Below are positions 52,200 to 62,963 of a stretch of 64,000 bases of DNA, piece by piece (the stretch's first letter is position 1; each line of letters opens with the position of its first letter). The position numbers were made by a program, and so were the translations under genes. The notes beneath the pieces are model-generated. The model did no database searches, was not told where the DNA came from, and saw nothing but the letters and a program-made list of their open reading frames with translations. The DNA is from Dendrolimus kikuchii. Lineage: Eukaryota > Arthropoda > Insecta > Lepidoptera > Lasiocampidae. The stretch covers positions 26,297,887-26,361,886 of the forward strand of contig CM034392.1 of the NCBI GenBank assembly GCA_019925095.2, given 5' to 3'.

Positions 52200-52320
52200 A
52201 AAAATACATGAGAGTAGTACAACGGGCGGCCTTATCGCTAAAAAGCGATCTCTTCCAGGCAACCCTCGGCAGGGATTAATGGATTTTTAATACTGACGGT
52301 GGTGCAGTTTGTAAATAATG
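52200..52320 (-). mobile_element. Jk-LINE 3' UTR fragment
   Basis: 'gccttatcgctaaaaagcgatctcttccaggcaacc' split by its hairpin, belonging to a second LINE copy that continues beyond the Rep-A insertion to 52760. Confidence 0.6.
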
Positions 52321-52546
52321 CCAGGTGGTAGGGCATTTGACCGAGTGGATGGCTACCACCCCTGGTCTAGAGCATGCCGCCATAACAACCTTGTGTTGTG
52401 TTCTGGCATTAGTGACCAGGTTCCAGTCTCCCTTAAGAGAGCAGCAGCGCATTTGTAGCACCTTTGGTGTTGCAAATGTCCATAGGCGACGGTAACCGCT
52501 TTCCATCAAGTGGGCCGTCTGCCTATCTGCTGACCTCCTGCAATAA
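52321..52546 (-). mobile_element. Rep-A, partial, inside Jk-LINE
   Basis: From 'ccaggtggtagggcatttg' to 'gacctcctgcaataaaa'. It interrupts a Jk-LINE 3' UTR. Confidence 0.65.
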
Positions 52547-52639
52547 AAAAAGTACAAAAAGAATATAAATATATATACATATGTATATACACATATATAC
52601 ATATATGTATAAAACAGTATTAGGAATTATTATACACAA

Positions 52640-52760
52640 TAGAGCAGTAATGCTTCTGAACCTGATTTTCAAAACACTGTAAGGATTTGGCTTGTCTTAT
52701 AGCAATAGGTAGCTCATTCCAAAGACACACAGCCTGGACGGTAAAAGAGTTATTATTTAG
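52640..52760 (-). pseudogene. Jk-LINE ORF2 last codons
   Basis: The minus strand encodes a pattern equivalent to FTVQAVCLWNELPIAIRQAKS. Cut at its 5' side by the next Rep-A copy. Confidence 0.6.
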
Positions 52761-52763
52761 TTA

Positions 52764-53054
52764 TAGACAGGCAAACGGCCCTCTTGATGGAAAGCGGTTA
52801 CCATCGTCTATGGACATTTGCAATACCAAAGGTGCTACACATGCGGTGCTGCTCTCTTAAGTGAGACTGGAACCTAGTCACTAATGCCGGAACACAGCTC
52901 AAGGTTGTTATGGTGGCATACTCTAGACCAGGGGTGGTAGCCATCCAGCCGGGTAAACACCCTACTACCTGGCTGTGGGTTGTTTTGTCGCCTCTTACGA
53001 CAGGCCGCCCGGCCGCAAGGAATTGTATTCTTTCTCCGTTCCTGCACGGATAAA
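52764..53054 (+). mobile_element. Rep-A, 5'-truncated
   Basis: From 'agacaggcaaacggccc' to CCTGCACGGATAAAA. It breaks the Jk-LINE coding fragment. Confidence 0.7.
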
Positions 53055-53455
53055 ATATATACGATTAAGATTATTGTTTAATCCGTTCAAGTAATAAAAT
53101 AATAATGACACGAAATATTTATAACAACTGAGGATTGATGTCGAATTACGGAGTATTTCTCATAAAACATTTACGACATTAATTTTATAAAAATCCAATG
53201 AGTAATCTACCCAAGGTTTTACCTCATAATAGCACAAGACCTCTCATTGATAAGAATCAAAATCGCTTGCGCAGACACATGATTTTTGATGAAAATACCA
53301 AACGATCAACGATAACTTGTCATGCGATTGACAAACATATACACATGTATGGGTTTAAGTCAAAAATACTTTCTAAATTATTCATGCTACTGACGAAAAC
53401 ATCGCTGTAAATCAATGCATGTGTCATCTTGGATTTTTTGGGATTAAAGGCCTTT
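53055..53455. other. AT-rich stretch, nothing recognised
   Basis: A 70-codon frame (53198-53410) has no known motif. Confidence 0.4.
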
Positions 53456-53580
53456 GCCTACTACATAGTACCATACGATGACCGTGCTATGAACGTATCA
53501 GGCACGGTAATGCCCACTAGAACGTATCAAAAGCGTATGTTACCCGGCAGCATCCGCGTGTCATATCGGTATGTAAAAAT
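53456..53580 (+). repeat. Dispersed repeat M1, copy 1
   Basis: 'tgcctactacatagtaccat' then 'acgatgaccgtg' resembles the reverse complement of 55185-55218. Probably ends of the same TIR-type element. Confidence 0.4.
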
Positions 53581-53736
53581 ATCATAGTAATGAAATAATG
53601 AAAATATTATGCAGTTAAATCACACTGAAAAGAACAGTATTTATGTGAGGTTAGTGGCTGGCAAGTAAAGCAACACTTTACGAATTGCCGCGATGCGCGT
53701 GCGTTTAATAGTGTATTTTAATATTATGAATATATA

Positions 53737-53998
53737 CATACATACCTAAATACATAACCAGTTCCCTTGCGGGGTAGGCACGAACAATAAAGCGCCATTC
53801 AGGCTTATTCTTACACACCTCACTTGCTTCTTTGACATTAATAGCTCTTGTCATGCACGCTTCTCTGTTCTTAAGGCTCCTGACATCACTTTCTGCTAGT
53901 ACACGATCAATTTCATCATGGAAGGTGTGTCGTGGCCTTCCACGACTTCTACATCCATCCACTTTTGCATTGTGTATCTGTTTAGTCATTCTTTCATC
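53737..53998 (-). mobile_element. RTE-a copy with 11-bp TSD
   Basis: Bounded by ATGAATATATA at 53726-53736 and 53999-54009. The minus-strand frame reads MTKQIHNAKVDGCRSRGRPR to ARELV, then a degenerate tail. Confidence 0.85.
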
Positions 53999-54009
53999 AT
54001 GAATATATA

Positions 54010-54386
54010 TACAATAATAATAATAATATACCTTACAATTTACATAAAATAAAACTTAGAACTCGTCTATACTCTTATTTCACTCATCACCTCTTTCACA
54101 CTACGAGCTCGATTAGAAATATAATTGTTAGAACTATTTAGAATGTGTTTTTTCAAAATTTAAATTTGTATGTTATATCATTTCTTTGTCTCTTTATGTC
54201 ACTTGTGAAAAAATTCTGTGAGAGCAAGTCAAACATAATGGTTTTTAGAAGCGAATTTTATTGATAACGTTTTCGCTATTAAATACATATTATATAAAAT
54301 AATCCACAACAATAATCTTACATCATCACAACAATTCATCACATCATGCGTTCAAGATACATCATTTCCAGATTATTTATTTTATT
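54010..54386. other. AT-rich stretch, nothing recognised
   Basis: No frame or repeat of note. Confidence 0.45.
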
Positions 54387-54387
54387 T

Positions 54388-54538
54388 CACGAGTTCAGCA
54401 GACAGGCAGACGGCCCACCTGATGGAAAGCCGTTAACATCGCCTATGAACACTTGCAATATCATATGTGCTACAAATGCGCTGCTGTTCTCTAAAGGGAA
54501 TGAACCTGGCCACTAATGCCGGAATACAACTCAAGGTT
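54388..54538 (+). mobile_element. Rep-A, 3'-truncated, diverged
   Basis: From 'cacgagttcagcagacagg' to 'caactcaaggtt'. Confidence 0.6.
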
Positions 54539-55000
54539 TTCTCATTTTCAATGCATTTCTCTATTTTCTTTATTAGACCAGCTCTTAGGTACTATATTTA
54601 AATACTATACTACAAAGTAGTATAAATTGAAATAGAAATGTAAAACGTAAACCAAATCAATAATAAATAGCAAAACAAATAGTGTAGGAAGCTTGAAATA
54701 GCGAATGTATAATAGCATGTATTTAGTCAGTTAGTACTTTTTTGTATAAATCGTGCATATGATAAAACATTAAAAGTAAAAAGATAACAATGTCGAAATA
54801 TAAGAATCTATATGTAAAAATTTGGAAGAAAGAAAAGTTTATTAGAGCATAACACTATTGTAACAATATTTGAAAGAATAAAAGCAAAATAGAAAAGAAA
54901 GCAAAAAAATGAGCAAAAGAAAAAAGCACAAACCCGGACTATTTCGTTCTTTCGGAGGAAGGAATTAAAAAAGACTATATACTACAAGCGGCATAAACAG
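54539..55000. other. AT-rich stretch, nothing recognised
   Basis: A-rich from 54780 to 54940. No gene or repeat recognised. Confidence 0.45.
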
Positions 55001-55220
55001 GCATAGAATGGCCATCATACTCGTATGACGACCGTTTTGAAAACGTCGCCATGAGCGCAGCGTACCGGCAAGATATTTCTACCAACAATAATTGTTGACG
55101 GTCCGTTCTTGACACACGACGATATTGGTCGGTGACGGAACGATTTTCGATACAAGGAATGTTTTTTGCCGGAAACGTTCCGGACACGGTCATGGTATGA
55201 TACGGTGTAGTGGGCAAACA
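55001..55220 (-). repeat. Dispersed repeat M1, copy 2
   Basis: Balanced-composition block with 'atcatactcgtatgacgacc' at the left and 'gacacggtcatggtatgat' at the right. Related to 53456-53580. Short frames on the minus strand are not supported. Confidence 0.4.
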
Positions 55221-55239
55221 GCTTAAAATGATATATGAC

Positions 55240-55689
55240 ATCCTTATAAAATATTATACTAATATAAGACTTCAATCAGACTTTGTAATTTTATAAAAAA
55301 ATATGTTTTGCATGGTCAATAATTTGTGGAATATTTTTGTTAATCTATTTAGATATTTATAATTACTTGACCTCACTGACTTACATATCAAAGACAGTAC
55401 AAACTACTTGGGCTAGCATCGTGAAAATTTGCATGCGGGGTCCTTTCATGCTCTAGGCATGGACGTACTACCTCCTTTATGATTTTTTCACTGTTTTGTA
55501 GAAAATTTAAATAATTGAACATTGAACCAGGTTTAAGAGAATTCCTAATTTTTCTAGAGCAATATTTCTTAGTGTGTGTACGGGGCTCCGAAGTTAAAAA
55601 TGAACCCCGTACACACGAATCCGCTGAAGATAATAGTATAATTATGTTGCCTTCAGTTGTTGTGCAAATGTTTGTTGAATTATAATAAA
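55240..55689. other. AT-rich stretch with a small palindrome
   Basis: 'gtgtgtacggggctccg' and 'aaccccgtacacac' (55573-55617) are inverted copies around ~15 bases, a 12-bp-class hairpin. A 110-codon minus-strand frame is unrecognised. Confidence 0.4.
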
Positions 55690-56556
55690 CTAGCTGACCC
55701 GTGCTCACTTCGCTGGGCATCAGAAAAAAAACTTATTACTAATCACAATCAAATATACCGTATTTCACTCAGGAATAATGTAGCTGTCCACTGGTGAAAG
55801 AATTTTCAAAATCGGTTTAGTAGATCCAGAGATAACCCCCTACAACGTCACAAACTCACAAACTTTACCTCTTTAATTTTTGTTGAGTTTAATTACCTAC
55901 TAAGCGAATTCAAAATATTTCCCCTCCCGTACTGCCCGTACCCCAGTGACGCCTACATCGCATAAGCCTATCTAGCCGATTAGGGTGCGCGGCGACCACG
56001 CAACTTTTTTCTAATACTTACATTTTTAAACTCATGATATCTTTCGAATGAAATGTACGAATTGAATAATTCAAAAAGTTATATAAAGGTATTGAAGTAG
56101 TCTTGAATATGAAGTAATTTATTTTGATAAGGATGGATACAAAGATACAAATAAAGAGCCTTTTCTAGCGGCGGCGATTTAAATAAATGTTTAAAATAAA
56201 AGAACACTTACTTACTGTGGCATAACTATAATAGCTAGACATATGCTGTTGCGACACTTTTTGTAAATAATGATGTGTTCTGCAAAGTCGTAGTACATTA
56301 TTTTATTCTATCATCAATAGTTTTCGCAGCGCACGCAATTTTAGGTAACTTTTTTACACCTTGGGTTACACTATTGGAGTTTTAGTAAGGATCCCTATTT
56401 TTTTTAAAATATAATATAGTTTATGTCAACCGGGGATGGTGTAGCTTGGAAACTGTGAAAGAATTTTTTAAATCGGTTCAGTAGTTTCGGAGATTACTCC
56501 CTACAACGTTACAAACTCACAAACTTTACGTCTTTATAATATTAGTAAAGTATAGA
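55690..56556 (-). mobile_element. Helitron-like composite with module M
   Basis: Minus-strand Helitron-like ends (CTAG at 55690, GA+T at 56555-56557). The interior has Helitron sequence (55690-55880), then a ~410-bp module (56011-56419) and then Helitron sequence again (56425-56556). The two Helitron parts share 'actccctacaacgt'-type sequence, so the ends are partly duplicated. Confidence 0.6.
56011..56419. repeat. Module M, copy 1
   Basis: 'ctaatacttacatttt' to 'gtaaggatccctattttttt', then 'aaaatataatatag'. Matches 58564-58979 along its length. Confidence 0.75.
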
Positions 56557-57008
56557 TAAATACAATAGACTATTATATAGAGTCACCCAAAACCCCGCCG
56601 CCTAAGAACGTCCACCTTGGCTTCATAAGTATATATCTTGCACATATCTTGAACCCAGTTCAATCAATCATTCTAACAATAAAAGTCCCTGTTGAGTGCG
56701 GCCGCCATTTACTTTGTGTCAACAACTCACTGCACTCGCCAAAAAAAAATATTATTTCTTACATGTCTGTCTATTTAACACCGCAAACCGAATCCGACGA
56801 CACAATGGCGTCATCTTCGTGAAGTCATAATTGGGGGACAGAGATAGATATACATACATACCAGTATACAAAAGAGAAGCAAATATGCATGCACCAAGAA
56901 TGTGTACTGAAGTATGAACTAATGATAGGGTTACCATGACTCAAAAACCATTCTTCAGCATTAAATAATAAACACTTAGTAAACCACAAATTCAAAGTTT
57001 GTTGTTCT
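56557..57008. other. Unique stretch
   Basis: No gene or repeat recognised. Confidence 0.4.
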
Positions 57009-57315
57009 TTATCCGTGCAGGAACGGAGAAAGAATACAATTTCCTGCGGCCTGGCGGCCTGTCGTAAGAGGCGACTAAACAACCCACAGCCAGGTGGTAG
57101 GGTGTTTGCTCGACTGGATGGCGACCACCCCTGGTCTAGAGTATGCCGCCATAACAACCTTGTGTTGTGTTCCGGCATTAGTGACCAGGTTCCAGTCTCC
57201 TTTAAGAGAGCAGCAGCGCATTTGTAGCACCTTTGGTGTTGCAAATGTCCATAGGCGATGGTAACCGCTTTCCATCAAGTGGGCCGTATGCCTGTCTGCT
57301 GAACTCCTGCAATAA
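57009..57315 (-). mobile_element. Rep-A, full length
   Basis: TTTATCCGTGCAGGAACGG at the left and 'gaactcCTGCAATAAAA' at the right. One of the two best copies for the TIR-like ends. Confidence 0.75.
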
Positions 57316-57911
57316 AAAGTTAAAAAATAAAAAAAAAGTTACAACGTTCAAAAATATGTTAAATAATTAAGATTTTAGAAAGATATTTGGTTAAAGTTCA
57401 TCCAATATCAGACCTTTATATTTCGATTTTAAGTTACGTATATGGTAACCAATTGCAATAAAATTAATATGAAACCATTTTGAAACAGAAAAACAATCAT
57501 CAAAGTCGGTTCAGACTGAACATATGAAAAAATATTCACACGACGCGAATTAAGAACTACTCTTTGTTGAAGTCGGTTTAAAACAATACCAGATGCTAGG
57601 TTTCGAGATTGCAAAGCTGAAGTGTATCTATGAAATACCACATCCAGAATATATTAACCAATGTCATAAAGCACCTGTCCACACTCGTCAATAAATCGCC
57701 GCAGAACCGCGCGTTTATTATCAAGCATCGCGACATCTAATAAAATATTAACACAGTCTTTATTTTTCACATTTTACGACAGTCATATTTTGGTTCTTAG
57801 GTCATAAATAACTGTTATGATGATACACAGTGTGACAGGAACACCAACGTGACGCTTGTAATGCGGTCTGACATGATTACTCAGTTGTGCAGCCATTATT
57901 CTACTAATATA
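57316..57911. other. AT-rich stretch, nothing recognised
   Basis: No gene or repeat recognised. Confidence 0.45.
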
Positions 57912-58172
57912 ATCGAGGGGTGAAAGGCTATTTGTTTTAAGCGACATTTTGTCACAGAATTGACTTGATGGTTTTCTTGCATCCTCATGTCTCAAACTTA
58001 AGCAATTATAACGGAACCTGGTTACAAATTAAAAACTACATATTTTTTATTTTTTAAATATAATATGTAATTTACTAATGAAGTCTTTTTGTGGGTGATT
58101 GAAACTTCAAACTCCTCTGTCGACACAATTTCGCAAATGTCGCTTAAAACAAATAACCTTTGACCCCTCGAT
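57912..58172. mobile_element. TIR element with ~50-bp arms
   Basis: Arms 57912-57964 and 58120-58172 are inverted copies ('atcgaggggtgaaaggctat', 'ttgttttaagcgacatttt') around ~155 bp. No coding, so a MITE-type element. TA bases at both outer edges would suit a mariner-like TA duplication, but this is not certain. Confidence 0.7.
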
Positions 58173-58337
58173 ATTATTATTGAACTATATTCTGTGACTT
58201 TAGCAGCGTTACAGCAAACATTCGCACTCAGAGAACATAATTAATGGTTAATTTAATGAAATTTGAGTTTAATCTATTATTTATTTATCTCAAAATATAC
58301 ATAAATTATTCAGTTAATATTTCACTGTTTATAATTT

Positions 58338-59096
58338 ACTGTGCCCGCGACGTCGTTCGCGAGGAATTTGCTTTCAAATCCCTCCGATTTTGAAACATTC
58401 TTCATTGGTGCTCCGCTCCTATTGGTCTTAGCGTGATGATATATAGCTTATAGCCTTCCTCGATAAACGGGCTATCCAACACTGAAATAATTTTTGAAAT
58501 CGAACCAGTAGTTCCTGAGATTAGCGCTTTCAATCAAACAATATTAGTATATTTGGCTACAACACTAATACTTACATTTTAAATGTCGCGATATCTTTCG
58601 AATGAAACGTCCGAATTGAATAATTCAAAAAGTTCTAGAAAGATATTGAATTCATCTTGAATATGGAGTAATTTATTTTGATAAAGATTTATATCAAGGT
58701 ACAAAATAGAGTTTCTTAAGCGCCGACATTTTAATTTTTAAAAAAATAAAAGAAAACACTTATTGTGAGATAACTACAATAGTTAGACATATGGTTAGGC
58801 AATATTTTTTGTAGACAATCATATGTTCTGCAAAGTGGTAGTACATTGTTTTGTTCTATAATCAATAGTTTTCGCAGCGCACGCCGTGTAAGGATTTTTT
58901 CGGGTCATTTCTTTACAACCCAAGGGTTACATTATTGGACTTTTAGTAAGGATCCCTAATTTAAAAAAATATAATATAGCCTTCCTCGATAAATGTACTA
59001 TTCAACACTGAAAGAATTTTTCAAATCGGACCAGCGGTTCCTGAGATTAGCGCGTTTAAACAAACAAACTCTTGAGCTTTATAATATTAGTATAGA
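58338..59096 (-). mobile_element. Helitron-like composite with module M, second
   Basis: Helitron-like part 'gtgcccgcgacgtcgttcgc' (58340) to 'aacaatattagtat' (58550), module M (58564-58979), then a second Helitron tail from 'gccttcctcgataaatgtac' to GA+T (59095-59097). The CTAG at the left has decayed to TTACT. Confidence 0.55.
58564..58979. repeat. Module M, copy 2
   Basis: About 410 bp matching 56011-56419, in the same orientation and the same arrangement between two Helitron-like parts. Confidence 0.75.
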
Positions 59097-59448
59097 TGTA
59101 TAGTTTGTACATAAATTATTATGAAAACTGCGATTCGCCCGCGACTCGTGCACGTTGGACAGAACAAGCTAATGTATGCGTGTCCTAACTTGAAATCACT
59201 CAAAAATCCCGCGGGATTCGCAGGACATGAAGTATCACAGATTTTATGACCGATAAGCTATCGATTAATGAAAGTATTACACCGAAATCCATTTTTTTTC
59301 TATCGTAGCACTTTATACCGCTTCTAGGAAAATTCCCGTGAGATTACTGGGGTATAAAGTGACGAAGATTTTAATTTCGGGAATTTACTATTGATCAGTG
59401 AAAACCGCAATGAAATCGGCTCTCGGTCATTTTTTTATTTTTTTTATT
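59097..59448. repeat. Degenerate Helitron-like sequence
   Basis: 'gcgattcgcccgcgactcgtg', 'aatcccgcgggattcgc' and 'gtgaaaaccgcaatgaaatcgg' resemble the block at 31300-31660. No clear ends. Confidence 0.4.
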
Positions 59449-59750
59449 GCAGGAGTTCAGCAGACAGGCAGACGGCCCACTGGGTGGAAAGCGGTTACCA
59501 TCGCCTATGGACATTTGCAACACCAAAGCTGCTACAAATGCGCTGCTGCTCTCTTAAGTGAGTCTGGAACCTGGTCACTAATGCCGGAACACAACTCAAA
59601 GTTGTTATGGCGGCATGCTCTAGACCAGGGGTGGTAGGCATCCAGTCGGGCAAATGCCCTACTACCTGGCTGTGGGTTGTTTAGTCGCCTCTTACCACAG
59701 GCCGCCCGGCCGCAGGAAATTGTATTCTTTCTCCGTTCCTGCACGAATAA
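59449..59750 (+). mobile_element. Rep-A, full length
   Basis: From tttttattGCAGGAG to CCTGCACGAATAAAA, followed by an inverted scrap of its own start ('gtctgctgaactcctatcaa' at 59759). Confidence 0.7.
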
Positions 59751-59774
59751 AAACGGAGTCTGCTGAACTCCTAT

Positions 59775-60210
59775 CAATATAAAAAAAAAATATAGACAGA
59801 CGACCAGATCTTCCACCAAAATACTTCATTGTCATTCTAAAAGCACTTCGGTGACAATATCGCGGTTCGTTACAAATGATTCATTGGTCGTCATATCAAA
59901 GTAGTCTCACGCGTTTACAAAAATAAAATTCAATGATAATAACAATTACTCAACGGAATGAAACTGCCAAATATTTAAGATATCACGATTATAAAACAAG
60001 CAAAATTTGGTTTGAGGATAATATTGCGAGTTCACAATAAATCTTAAGTGATCGTATTTATGAGTAGGGAATTACAATAAATACACAGCGGCATAGAATA
60101 TCTCAAGTATTTAGTGAAATATTTTTTGAGTTACAAGAAATATGTTGTTTGACAAAAGTGAAAGAATTGGAATTTAGTAGAGATTAGGGAATAAGGAGGG
60201 TTTTTTTTTA
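59775..60210. other. AT-rich stretch, nothing recognised
   Basis: No gene or repeat recognised. Confidence 0.45.
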
Positions 60211-60212
60211 AG

Positions 60213-60387
60213 TTTGATCGTGTATTAGCAGAAGGTGCTGTCAGGAGCCTTAAGAACAGACGAGCTTGCATGACAAGAGTTATGAATGTTAAAGAGGCAA
60301 GTGAGGTGTGTAAGAATAAGCCTAAATGGCACTCTGTTGTTCGTGCCTACCCCGCAAGGGAACTGGCGTGAAGTTATGTATGTATGT
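60213..60387 (+). mobile_element. RTE-a short copy
   Basis: From 'ttgatcgtgtattagcagaagg' (5'-truncated) to the (ATGT)n tail. T-rich/AAG sequence on both sides (about 60201-60212 and 60387-60398) may be an imperfect TSD. Confidence 0.75.
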
Positions 60388-60414
60388 TTTTTTAAAGTGA
60401 AACTTTTATATATA

Positions 60415-60438
60415 CGGGGGGAGGGGGGGGAGGGGGGT
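60415..60438. repeat. G-rich tract
   Basis: Three long G-runs (6, 8 or more, and 6) separated by single A residues on the plus strand; able to form a G-quadruplex in principle. Confidence 0.7.
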
Positions 60439-60694
60439 TATTAGGATTTTTTTCTGTCACGAAAAAGCGTTACGGCCGCGTGGAGTAGAAGATATATCGC
60501 GTGGTGAGAGGCGGCGTAATGTTAGAGTACCTAGACTATGGATGAGTTTTTTGGTTCCAGATCGAGTTTAGTTTTTTTGCTTGATAAAATGAAATATGTT
60601 TAAATAAAAAATGCATTCATTAAAATGTACCTAACCTAACCAAATCATAATTTGCAGTAAAACTGCGAAAAATCGAAATGTGTGCCGGGACACA

Positions 60695-60893
60695 TGGTAG
60701 AAGTGAAACTTCAACGGACAAGTGGAGAAACGAATCGCAACGGACAAGTGGTAAAACTTCAACTGACAAGTGACAAAATGAATCGCAACAAAATTTTAAC
60801 TTGAAGTTTTACTGGCAAATTGTTAATGTACTTGTACAATTTGAACACCTAAGCGAAAAATCGTAAGGCCCCGTCTATATAGAAGTTTCACTT
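60695..60893. repeat. Short TIR element with internal direct repeats
   Basis: GAAGTGAAACTT at about 60699-60710 is repeated inverted at about 60882-60893. Inside, 'aacttcaacNgacaagtg' followed by 'gaatcgcaac' occurs twice. Unclassified MITE-like unit. Confidence 0.5.
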
Positions 60894-61067
60894 CAAAAAT
60901 CACTCAAAATTTATTTGCACATTATTCTTTTATGAGACTTTTAATAGTGGATTTTTGATATTTTTTTTATTTCAAGAATCCGTAACCATACTACATTGAT
61001 TAGAACATTCATGATATTCACAAAACTCTACATCGCATGCTTTGTTCGTTATGTACTTGACCGATTA

Positions 61068-61662
61068 CATACATACATAACTTCACGCCAGTTTCCTCCC
61101 TTGCGGGGTAGGCACTAACAACAGAGCGCCATTTAGGCTTATACTTAGACACCTCACTTGCTTCTTTGACATTCATAACTCTTGTCATGCACGCTCGTCT
61201 GTTCTTAAGGCTCCTGACATCACCTTCTGCTAGTACACGATCAATTTGATCATGGAAGGTGTGTCGTGGCCTTCCACGACTTCTGCATCCATCCACGTTT
61301 GCATTGTATATCTGTTTAGTCATTCTTTCCACATGCCCGAAACACCGGAGCATTCCTTTCCTTACCTTCACCCCGACACTCTCTTTCAGGCCAACTCTCT
61401 TTCTTACTTCGGTATTACGAACGCGGTCCGCGAGCGTCACTCCGCAGATTTTGCGCAGTGCTCGCATCTCGATCGCGTTTACACTACTTTCATGCTCTTT
61501 CTTCCATACCCAACTCTCGCTTCCATACGTGAGCGTAGGTACTAGCACCGCGTTGTGTACGGCGAGCTGGGCTTTCTGGCTGAGGTTCTTAGCGCCTAGA
61601 ACTTTACCTAACGCTCCATTCAAACTATTCCCCAAATTCACTCTTCTTTCTATATCAGCGGT
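61068..61662 (-). mobile_element. RTE-a, longest copy, 12-bp TSD
   Basis: 595 bp bounded by perfect CTTGACCGATTA repeats (61056-61067, 61663-61674). The minus-strand frame extends furthest upstream (RVNLGNSLNGALGKVLGAKNLSQ) through YGSESWVWKKEHESS, MRALRKICGV and CFGHVERM. Near the end a 3-base insertion and changes disturb ARELA. RTE-clade assignment rests on this region plus the tandem-tail 3' end. Confidence 0.9.
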
Positions 61663-61674
61663 CTTGACCGATTA

Positions 61675-61985
61675 ATGTTACTTATCCTATTAATCATGCT
61701 TTAAGATATATAGCAATCTTTAAATAATATTAAAATTCACCTTCAACAACTAAAACATGTAATATGACTAATTATTATGAATAACTTGAACTGGATATTT
61801 TATAGCAGTGATAATTTGAATTAATAAAATTATGAAATAAACATTAATTTTTACGATTTGACTAACTGATCATAACATAATTATTATAAGTAGTTTTAGT
61901 GTTGTTGCCATTATGTCAAATTAGTTTTATTATAAAACTTCTAGTAATTTTTAGTTCCTATATTTTTCAGTCAAATATTATCATC
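61675..61985. other. AT-rich stretch, nothing recognised
   Basis: No gene or repeat recognised. Confidence 0.45.
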
Positions 61986-61987
61986 GT

Positions 61988-62250
61988 GTGAACGGAGAAA
62001 GACCCCTGCGGTCGGGCGGCCTGTCGTAAGCGGCGACAAAATAACACACAGCCAGATGGTAGGGTATTCTGGTCTAAAGCATACCACCATAACAACCTGG
62101 GTTTTATTCTAGCACAAGTAGCCAAGTTACAACCACGATGCTGGGAGCATATTGACAACACCTTTAGTATCGCAAATGACTATAGGCAATGGTAATAGCT
62201 TTCCATCAGGTGGGCAGTCAGCTTGTCTGTTGTACTCTAGGAATAAAAAA
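61988..62250 (-). mobile_element. Rep-A, highly diverged
   Basis: The order of Rep-A blocks is kept ('gtcgggcggcctgtcgtaag', 'cacagccagatggtaggg', 'ggcaatggtaatagctttcc', 'gtctgttgtactctaggaat') but with many changes. Probably the oldest copy in the window. Confidence 0.5.
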
Positions 62251-62264
62251 AAATGGTAAACATA

Positions 62265-62585
62265 GTGTCGGAGGCCTTCCAGCCTGACGGACTGACCTGC
62301 CGACCTATGTTTTACACTTTTTGTTGGGGGGATAGATCGCGACTTCACTCATCGCAAGTCAGAAAAAAATGTCGGCGGCTCGACGTGATGAATAAAAAAT
62401 ACAGCACAGCACTACAGCTTGAGTGACGCCGGGACTAAGCGCATACGTACGCAAACCGCCGACATGATGCCAATATGTCGGCGGGCAGCACGATCGGGCG
62501 CATGTTGCCGACATGATTCCTTTCATATAGGCCGCCGCGTTGTGTCGGTGCGTCGGCGGCTTTGGTGTGTATTGCGCTTAATAAT
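62265..62585. repeat. GTCGGCGG-rich element
   Basis: GC-rich block with repeated GTCGGCGG / GCCGACAT motifs on both strands (about 62370, 62458, 62479, 62508, 62551). Looks like a TIR-type DNA element interior, but its ends are not clear to me. Confidence 0.4.
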
Positions 62586-62589
62586 CATA

Positions 62590-62963
62590 TAATACATTCA
62601 GTACCTAGTCCCGTCATAAAAAAAAACTATCCAGAACTTATTCAAAGAAATCATTATGATGATAAAACTGCGACATAATTAATATAGTATATTCAGTACC
62701 TAGTCCCGTCATAAAACTAATTGTCCAGAACTGATTTCAATAAATCATTTGATGATAAAACTACGACATAATAATATCATACATTCAATACCTAGTCCCC
62801 TCATAAAACAAACCGATTTAAAGAAATAATTTTGATGATAAAACTGTGACATAATAATATAATACATTCAATACATAGTCCCGTCCTAAAACAAGTTGCT
62901 CAGAACTTTTTCTAAAGAAATCGTTTCGATGATAAAACTGCGACATAATATAACATACATTAA
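62590..62963. repeat. ~90-bp satellite, 4 units
   Basis: Units starting near 62590, 62688, 62778 and 62860 (period 82-98) share 'acattcagtacctagtcccg', then 'tcataaaac', then 'gatgataaaactgcgacata'. A fifth unit starts at 62952 and breaks off. Confidence 0.85.
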
